DNA of 64,000 nt from Myxocyprinus asiaticus (lineage: Eukaryota; Chordata; Actinopteri; Cypriniformes; Catostomidae). Where the stretch lies: NCBI RefSeq assembly GCF_019703515.2, contig NC_059346.1, forward strand, positions 14,105,001 through 14,169,000, given 5' to 3'. This document shows positions 57,001 to 64,000 of this stretch, piece by piece (the first letter of the stretch is position 1; each line of letters opens with the position of its first letter). The notes under the pieces were generated by a model. That model was not told where the DNA came from and ran no database searches. It saw only the letters and a list, made by a program, of their open reading frames with translations. Made by a program: the position numbers and the translations under genes.

Positions 57001-60000
57001 AATCGTTATGTCTCATGTTAACGAACGTTGCCTGAATTTTGTAATGTCATCTATTTCAAAACATCAATGTTTCCAATAAGTCAAAACAACAGCATAAGAT
57101 ATGGCACTTACCTGCTCAGATGACATGTTTTCAGATATCCGTCTTTTCCTTTCTTTCGTTATTTATTTTTCCATTTGCTCTGATAAGATGGCCTGTATTC
57201 ATGTGTACACCGATGCCTCAAACCACATTCATCTGCGCAGAGGAGCAGAGCCGAATCACAACCAAAAGAGTGTCCTTCCGCAAGACGCATGCAGTTTTAT
57301 TTTTTAACCACTAGAGAGCCAAAAATTACATAGTGTAGCTTTAAGCTCGATTATACTTTGTAGTGCCATCTAGCACTTTGTGCATGCATCAAGCACTAGG
57401 AAATGTAATAGAGCTTGAAATCATGATTGTGCTTAGAGACTGCAATGGAAAGATGTACAGTAAAAAATGAGTTACATTTTGGTCTGTTTTCACCCAAAAT
57501 CTATGAGAGTCAGAAGTCATGGATTAAACCACTAATTATACGATGATAGAATTTTCATTTTTGGGTGAACTATTCCTTTAAATCTTGGCTTTTCTTTAAC
57601 TGCTGCTAACAACATCTTTTTCTTGTCTTTTCTATCCCTCTTGTTTCCCCCTCTGCTCACATGTTTTTTCTTCTTTTTTGCATTGTATAATTTTATTTTA
57701 TTTTACCTTTGTGACTGTACTGTTCTTACTTTTTCCTTTTTCTACTTTCCCCACTATACATATGTACATTCTACCATCTAATTACAATACTTCTTCCTCT
57801 TTCTCTATCTTCTCATTTTCATATTTTATTCTTCCTTCGCAACCATCCCTCTTTTGCCCCACAGTGCACCACCTTTCCCCGCAGGCACTGAAATGGAGAG
57901 AGTACAGACGAAAGAACCCTCTGGGTGTGGAGCGTGGTAAAGGCGGTTCCCCTCCTTCTCTTTCTTGTGCTCTGGAAACAAAGAGACCTGGAACTCGTGT
58001 CATTCGACGCAATGTGTTTGATTTCCCTCCGACCAATCAACCGCTCAGCTTCAGCAGACTGAATGGTGCTGAACCAATTTCTATCACCCAATAGGAGTTG
58101 AGGGGGGTGGGTCCAGAAATCTGAAACAAAAAGGCGGGAAATATTTCAGTGTTAGAGTGGCATAATAATAACATCTGACAACACCTGCATATTTTTTCCC
58201 TTTCATGTTCATCTTGATTGTCCTATTTTGTCTAGCTGTGTGTCTGTGTTTGATGTAGTTGCTTACATGCTTCTGTTTGATCTCGTTCTTTTTTATAGGT
58301 CATTCATTGAGGCAATTGCCACAGTGCTACAGCGATTTCTTGCCTGATTATTTCTCTCAGGCTGAGCGCCCCCCAGAGGAATTCTGCTTATCTCCTGATG
58401 CTAATACTGATGTGTCCATCTCTATAGACCTGCTGCAGAAAAGAGGTTTGTTTATGTATTAATTTTTATACTCTGTTTATATATCTGGCTTTACCAGTGG
58501 TCCGAGTTCAGTCCAGGACTACTTGTTTGTCCAAACAATAGTAGACATGGATGGGGGAGAAAGGGACATTAAAACTTTAAATTGTGAAAGAAAATATTTC
58601 ATTATTTTTCAGTTAAGTTTGGTTGCGCGAATGGCACAGAAATTACACCCCCACGGCACTAAATTTTTTTTTTTGATGGCTTTCATCAAAACACGACGTC
58701 AAAGGTATTGTACTTCTCTTAGGGTATCAATGAATTAAATTCCATTGATGATTAAAATTTTAGTGCATGTTTGAAAACAGTCGAGATGAATGAAGACTCT
58801 GAAAGTTTTGGGTAATATTACTTTTAAAAGTAACTCATTGGAATATTGCGTTACTCCTTAAAAAAAGTAACTTTATTAAAAAGTTACTTTTTATGGAAAG
58901 TAAAGCGTTACATAACTTTTGTGTTATTTTTGCATTACTTTTTTCTCACCGCCACTCTCTCTTCTGCTATGCTATGCATTCCATACAAATAAGCCATGCA
59001 TTGCATACAAGAGACATTACAGGTCATGCTAGCTACTGTACAACACTCTTGTTAAAAAAAACATACTAAACTGATATTTAGAAAGTCTACAATCAGTAGG
59101 TCTTCACGTCATATTTATAATAAAGACTCAATAACAGGAATAAGCATGATTTGTTTTTCCATTGATATGACAGCTAACATGAATAATGAAAAATAACCAC
59201 TGTCTTACCAAATGCAACAAAGTTTGACATCTGAACCTGCATCATATGTCATCATATGTGGTGTCCATCAACAATGCCAACTTGAGATGTTTTTCAGAAG
59301 TCAGGATAAAAGTCAGTGGGGAATGCCAGCCTAACATGTTAAAGGAATAAGTCTGATGAATAAATGAATATTTTTCACTTAAGTCATCTCAGTGCAGGCT
59401 TGTTTTGAGTTGATCCACGGTGCGTACTGCAGACAGACTACTGCAAACATGCATGTTGATACAACTTGAATGGAATCGTTTTTAATGCTACCAAAATGTC
59501 ATAAAAATGGGATGTTTCACAAATCACATTACTTGTTTATTATAAAACAAAAATGTAGAATATTTTAAGAAATTAAGACATTTTGTCTGCGTACACAAAG
59601 CATGTAGTTCATTGCTCGCAGCTGCTGATCCACAGTCAGCTTTTCTCATCCCATTCTCCTAGATATGGGGAGCTCTAACACAGAGCAGTTTGGCTGCATA
59701 AGTCAGTAAAATGAGCAAGTATTTCACCCTGTGTATCATGCTGTGGCCAGTGGAAGGCTAGTCTTATAATCCTTCTGCCTAAATGCATTTACTGATTTTT
59801 TAATGCAGTGTGTATTTACACATGTATCAATCGCATTTCACTCAACCCAATGTTGAATGTTAAGTGCTTTAACACAGAGAAGTTCAGATGCAAACTGATC
59901 CTAGAGAAGTAATTATGGGCGGCTTTAAAACAAAGCAGTTCGGATGCACAAACAGTCAGCGATCATTACACGTTGTATGTAGTTGTATAATAATGCCGTG

Positions 60001-61814
60001 ACCATGAGAAGACTTCTCCGGCTTATGCCTGTGCTATATTATTCAGTGAAAATGTGTTTACACAATTTTAAAAGCAGCCTACATGAATCAGTCGTAAGAA
60101 TCAAAGTTTCACTTATCCGAATGTTACATTTTTGACAAAATGTTGCCTTATGAGGACACATATCTTAATTCTTGCTGTGATTGTTATGACAATGGCAAAG
60201 TTTATGGCTACTCATGTAAGTTCCAGTGCACAAAAAAAATCAACCGCTGCAAATGATGAGTACAACTGGATTCCACTGAAGTGTTCAGATTTACATTCCT
60301 TTACCAGCAATATTTTGCAGTTTTTAAAATAAAAATCTCAGGGTGGGCTAAAAAAAGACTTGTTGTGCTCTGCTCATCGCTGATAAGCATGGCTCATACT
60401 CTCTAGAACTACAGTACCCATCATGCACACACATACTACAACTTCACTGTGCATCTCTGGTTATCAAGCCTCCCACTTGGTAGAACTACAATGCCCATCA
60501 TGCACTACGTCTCCTCCCCGAAGTTTGCACACTTTTACTCCTGATTTATCGTAATATGGGGAAAGGAGAGGTGTAGAAAAGCAACGTGCTACTTATTTAA
60601 AAAGTAACTCAGATATTATGGTCTAAAATAAAAAAAATATATTGCGTTACTTTACTCGTTACTCGGAAAAAGTAATCTGATTACGTAACGTGTGTTACTT
60701 ATAAATGTTACCCCCAACACTGGACTCTGATTTGTGTTGCATCTGAAAAAATTTCCAGACTGGCATTTATCTCTATATAGTCATTTATTGAGCAATATAA
60801 TAACCTCAGCAAGCTCATCTTTAAAGCTGAATGTGGTTAATGTGCACCTCATCATCCTGCAGTGAGCTCTGTAGCTCTTAAATGAATTATAGGAATATTG
60901 TAATGCAGACACACTTCACTCCCACATATGGATCTGCAGAGAATTTTAAGTGTGCCCTTGTGAGGAAGGATTTGAGAGAGTTCGGTGTCTCTTGATGTTA
61001 TTCCCAGTGGGGCCTCCTGTCAATCAAACATGGACCATTTGCTTTCTTCTGATCTCCCGTACAGACAGATCCAATCATCAAGACATGCAAGAATGATGTA
61101 ATGTGTGTCTATGTGCGCATACACTTTGTCTGTGTATAGTGTCATAATATAAATAGAAATATATCATAGAATTTTTTTTCTCTTTGTGCTTTTTCTATCC
61201 TATCTTTATGTCCTTTGCTTGTAGGTTTGGTGAGGGCAATAAATACGGCAGTCGATCTGATAGTTGCTCATTTTGGCATTAGCCGGGATGCTGGAGTTAA
61301 GGTACTACATTAAATGTAATAGTAAAGGTATTACTTCAACTACTTGAGTTTAAGTGTCTCACTAAAATTGCTCAGTATAGGCATAAGCAACATTGACAGT
61401 GGACACCCACACACATTTGAATTTTCTCTTTTTTCCTCTTTTAGAATAAATTGGGGAATAGCTCTGTTAGTCCTAACGTCGGTCACCTGATTCTAAAGTA
61501 TCTGTGTCCTGCCATTCGTGAGATACTGCATGATGGATTGAAAGCCTATGTATTGGACCTAATCATTGGGCAGCGCAAAAATCGGCCCTGGAGCGTGGTG
61601 GAGGCCTCCACACAACTCGGTAAGAGAGGAATATGAGAATGATGGTGATGATGTTACGGATGACATGGATGAGAATGAAAAACATGATGGAAAAATGCTC
61701 TGTTCTAGGTCCCTCTACACGGGTTTTGCATAGTCTCTTCTCTAAAGTCAGTCAGTATTCCGAGCTGACCAATCACAATATGAGACTCAATGCCTTCATC
61801 TTCGGCCTGCTTAA
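49263..61814 (+). CDS. rusc2: RUSC2 (iporin), RUN and SH3 domain-containing protein, 3' end outside the window
   Basis: Eight coding exons join in frame: 49263-50810, 51001-51547, 54432-55106, 57865-58065, 58299-58445, 61225-61301, 61445-61619, 61709-61814 (1158 codons plus 2 nt). The N-terminus [20 protein letters not shown] is RUSC2-type. A long Ser/Pro/acidic disordered region follows, with conserved blocks ([58 protein letters not shown]). From about residue 1038, in exons 6-8, comes the RUN domain start ([40 protein letters not shown]). The rest of RUN and the SH3 domain must lie beyond 64000. Family knowledge: iporin is a cytosolic adaptor that binds GM130 and Rab1 and takes part in vesicle trafficking. 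The start ATG at 49263 is fixed by conservation. Exon 1 is unusually large (1548 coding nt), which is typical of this gene. Confidence 0.94.
52470..52715. repeat. Degenerate inverted repeat
   Basis: GAGAGTTCATTGCAAATTTG on the left is mirrored by TTTGCCAGAACTCTAGA on the right, with inner CATGCATATGAAC/CATTTGCACATG arms. Likely an old MITE. Confidence 0.45.
53282..53372 (+). mobile_element. tRNA-derived SINE, copy 4, head only
   Basis: GGGCCTGGGTAGCTCAGCAA (A box) and AAGTTCAAATCCAGG (B box) match the head of the three other SINEs but on the + strand. The body is missing. Confidence 0.72.
54017..54048. repeat. (TTTA)n microsatellite
   Basis: Eight TTTA units. Confidence 0.9.
56125..57344 (+). 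mobile_element. TTAA-flanked element with 15-19 bp perfect inverted ends and a coding fragment
   Basis: The ends TTAAAGCTACACTATGTAA and TTACATAGTGTAGCTTTAA are exact inverted repeats. TTAA is the target motif of piggyBac and Kolobok transposons. A + strand frame from 56461 encodes a basic fragment. It is nested in copy F, so it is the younger of the two. Confidence 0.78.
56461..56672 (+). pseudogene. Basic protein fragment of unassigned transposon origin
   Basis: [15 protein letters not shown] opens a 70-codon stretch that includes [24 protein letters not shown] and AFQ, ending at a plausible donor (CAACAG|GTAAGA at 56672-56673). The Lys/Arg-rich KTRINIG block resembles N-terminal regions in fish transposon-encoded proteins. 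I cannot name the family with confidence. The rest of the protein is not found within the element. Confidence 0.45.
58803..60722. mobile_element. hAT-like non-autonomous element with exact 8-bp duplication, in rusc2 intron 5
   Basis: GACTCTGA flanks both sides (58795-58802 and 60723-60730). The left end AAGTTTTGGGTAATATTACT and right end GTTACCCCCAACACTG are inverted. Both ends are rich in AGTAAC/GTTACT words, as in the element at 12511. No transposase frame was found. Confidence 0.8.
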
Positions 61815-62062
61815 GTAAGCCTTTTTAATTTTTCATTGTGGTTTACACTCTCTTCTCTTTTCATCATCTTGCCATCCTGATCACTCTTTCTAATCATGTT
61901 CATCTTCACACTGCTTATGAAAGCATCTTTTAACATTGACATGTTGGTTAAAAATATGTCTGTGGTTTTGTGCGTGTCGGTGCATTCCTTTTTTGTTTTT
62001 GAATCTCTGTGTACTTTTACAAGGTTCTGAGGGCACCATTTCAGAGCTTTTAGACTTCTTAA

Positions 62063-62748
62063 AGGTATAGTTCACCCAGAAATGAAAATTCTCTCATCAT
62101 TCACTCACCCTCATGCCATCCCTGATATGAATGACTTTCTTTCTTCTGCTGAACACAAACTAATATTTTTAGAAGAATATTTTAGCTCTGTCGGTCCATA
62201 CAATGCAAGTGAATGGTGGCCAGAACTTTGGTCCAAAGATCCAAAAAGCATATGAAGGCAGCAATAAAAGTATTCCATATGACTCCAGTGGTTAAATCCA
62301 TGTCTTCTGAAGCGATAAAATAGGTGTGGGTGTGAAACAGATCATTTTTTTTTTTCATAAATTCTCCTCCCTCACCAGTAGGTGGTGATATGCACAAAGA
62401 ATGCAAATCACCAAATATAAAAGAAGAATGTCAAAGTAAAATTGAATGTAGAGATTTATAGAAAAACATTACTGATATATTGATATGTTTCTCACCCACA
62501 CCTATCATATCTCTTCTGAAGATATGGATTTAACCACTGGAGTCATATGGATTACTTTTATGCTGCCATTATATGCTTTTTGGACCTTCAAAGTTCTGGC
62601 CAGCATTCACTTGCATTGTATGGACCTACAGAGCAGAGATATTTTTTTTTTAAATCTTTGTTTGTGTTCAGCAGAAGAAAGAAAGTCATACACATCTGGG
62701 ATGTCATGAGGGTGAGTAAATGATGAGAGAATTTTCAAATTTATTTTA
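62063..62748. mobile_element. TTAA-type foldback element, copy G, with long arms
   Basis: It begins TTAAAGGTATAGTTCACCC (TTAA at 62059-62062). Arms of more than 250 bp (62085-62345 and 62490-62730) are inverted copies, for example GACTCCAGTGGTTAAATCCA and TGGATTTAACCACTGGAGTC. The final right terminus is eroded. Confidence 0.8.
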
Positions 62749-62886
62749 GTTGTCCTGTGAGAGACAGATAACATGGAGTGAGATGTACAGATAGAAAGAT
62801 GATGGTTGGAGTTGATTGATGGAAAAGAAGGTGCTCCTTAATATATAAAAACAGATGTCTGTTTGTCTTTCAAAGACACTAAAGTT

Positions 62887-63028
62887 ATTCAGTGCATTAT
62901 CTTTTCCCCATGAACAGAAGAAAGCTTTACATTCAGTATTGGGTAATGAATTAAGCTAGTACATGTTCATTACACAATACTGAATGTAAAGCTTTCTTCT
63001 GTTCATGGGAAAAAGATAATGCATTGAA
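62887..63028. repeat. Near-perfect palindrome, 63-bp arms and 15-bp loop
   Basis: The left arm 62887-62950 and right arm 62966-63028 are inverted copies with about four differences; AACAGAAGAAAGCTTTACAT is mirrored exactly. The loop is TTAAGCTAGTACATG. It may be a MITE or the hairpin core of one. Confidence 0.9.
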
Positions 63029-64000
63029 GTACTGCAGTGTCTTTGGAACAGAGCTCATTTATAATAACAAACAGTTGTAAAAAATGAGCTCTGTTCCAAA
63101 ACCTACTGAGCTGCCTTGCTAACTACTGCCTTCCTGGGCAGCTACTTTGTAAAGACCAAAGTTTACTTTGGTTTTCTGCGTGCCGCTATGTCTCGGACAG
63201 TGTGCATGAAGCGCAATTCATTATTAGCACAGTATGCACATGCGCCTGGTTTTGATTGTATTAAAGAGTATTACAAAGCAGTCATAGTGTGCATGTGTCG
63301 AATGCGTCCATACATGCTCACGATCAAAAGAGTATACTTTGAAAGGCTAGAGTACTTGATCATGCATGAGACGTAATAACATGCGGAAAAAGAATGTATA
63401 CTCTAGCCTTAAGGCAGCATCCTCATAAGTGGCTCATTTGGAACGCTCTACAGAGGCAGCAAGTCCATCAATGGTCACTCACACATCACACAAATAGTTT
63501 AAAATTTTACATTTCTAATCTGCATTTTTATCTAGTCGTCTGCCATTTTGGATAGACTTTTTCACTTTTTGAGTTTGCCTCAATGTGATGCAAGTTTGCC
63601 TTAGATTCTGTCCAAAACGAGGCATCTTAAAAGGGACCATCATTTTGCTGCCTACCTTTTGGAACAGCTCACTAGGTTTTGGAGAAGACCTTAAGTGCGT
63701 GATTTTATTTGCTCTGTAACAAGTCGAGCCTGAAAAACTCAAATCTCACAGTCCAAAGCTCTGCAGTGAGATTCTAGAAGTCTTTACAGATCTTCAAAGG
63801 CTCCAGTTTCCCTTTGATGGGTCTTGACATATTCAGCTCAGCTCATGTACAAACTTTCTCCTCTCCACCCCAGTTAAACATACATTCAGACACACAGCGC
63901 TTTGATCATTAGTTTCAATTATGAATTCTGCAGCATGCTGATCTCTCTCTGTACTTCTCTCTCCCTCTCTCTCTCTCTTAACCATGGTCTCTATGCTTCT

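Larger units (their letters stand above)
55788..57582. mobile_element. TTAA-type foldback element, copy F, carrying a nested element, in rusc2 intron 3
   Basis: It begins TTAAAGGGATACTTCTCCC and ends TTTGGGTGAACTATTCCTTTAA. The arms hold the family words (CATACAATGCAAGTGAATGG, AATCCATG...TGG). A second TTAA-flanked element at 56125-57344 splits its loop. Confidence 0.78.
61815..64000. other. rusc2 intron 8 to the window edge
   Basis: The donor AA|GTAAGC leaves phase 2, and no matching acceptor with a RUN-domain continuation is seen before 64000. The stretch holds a foldback element, a palindrome, GAGCTCTGTTCCA-type inverted repeats around 63050-63100 and 63655-63680, and a CT tract at 63948-63979. 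Confidence 0.6.

Noticed and set aside
57101..57314. Two overlapping 64-68 codon + strand frames inside the TTAA element
   Set aside because: No recognisable motif, and no splice link to the fragment at 56461 could be argued.

Overview
This window is vertebrate, almost certainly teleost, genomic DNA. It has two multi-exon, intron-rich genes on the + strand with GT-AG introns, and the rest is mostly DNA transposons, tRNA-derived SINEs, an L1-type LINE, an LTR element and simple repeats. The Tc1 elements, TTAA-flanked foldback elements and tRNA-headed SINEs suggest a cypriniform-like fish. That assignment is inference, not proof. There are no bacterial features, operons or CRISPR arrays.

Gene 1 (coding about 6727-29043, +) is a complete class-1 P4-ATPase (phospholipid flippase) of the ATP8B family. 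I reconstructed 27 coding exons that join in frame to 1214 codons. All catalytic signatures are present: DGET, the PISL motif of M4, DKTGT with the phosphorylated Asp, TGDK and GDGAND. Gene 2 (coding from 49263, + strand, running off the right edge) is RUSC2 (iporin). It is recognised by its N-terminus, its conserved SRYSK/LPIQPF- and SPQALKW-type blocks, and the first part of a RUN domain. The window holds 8 coding exons (1158 codons plus 2 nt); the rest of RUN and the C-terminal SH3 domain lie outside. In mammals RUSC2 has ATP8B5 (a pseudogene in human) as neighbour, so gene 1 is best called atp8b5. The two genes are not known to act together: one flips lipids in membranes, the other is a Rab/trafficking adaptor. 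What links them is conserved synteny.

Layout: 1-6.7 kb, upstream sequence with a TTAA foldback element and a 138-bp tandem satellite. 6.7-29 kb, atp8b5, with introns carrying a rearranged Tc1, SINEs, several hAT-like elements (8-bp target duplications) and a GATG minisatellite. 29-39.5 kb, a mobile-element-rich intergenic region holding a SINE, a Tc1 remnant split by an L1-type LINE (- strand), and a non-autonomous LTR element with a gag-only, repeat-expanded ORF. 39.5-39.7 kb, a CpG-rich putative first exon/promoter of rusc2. 39.7-49.1 kb, a long first intron with a structurally intact 1.58-kb Tc1 transposon (344-codon DD34E transposase), a degenerate Tc1-like element and a hAT-like element with BED-finger remnants. 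49.1-61.8 kb, rusc2 exons. 61.8-64 kb, intronic with foldback and palindromic DNA.

No wholly new biological system is evident. The most notable items are the intact Tc1 copy, the gag-only LTR element, a head-to-head rearranged Tc1, nested elements that can be dated by their target duplications, a TTAA element carrying an unassigned coding fragment, a 63-bp-arm palindrome, and weak splice donors in both genes that could produce truncated isoforms.
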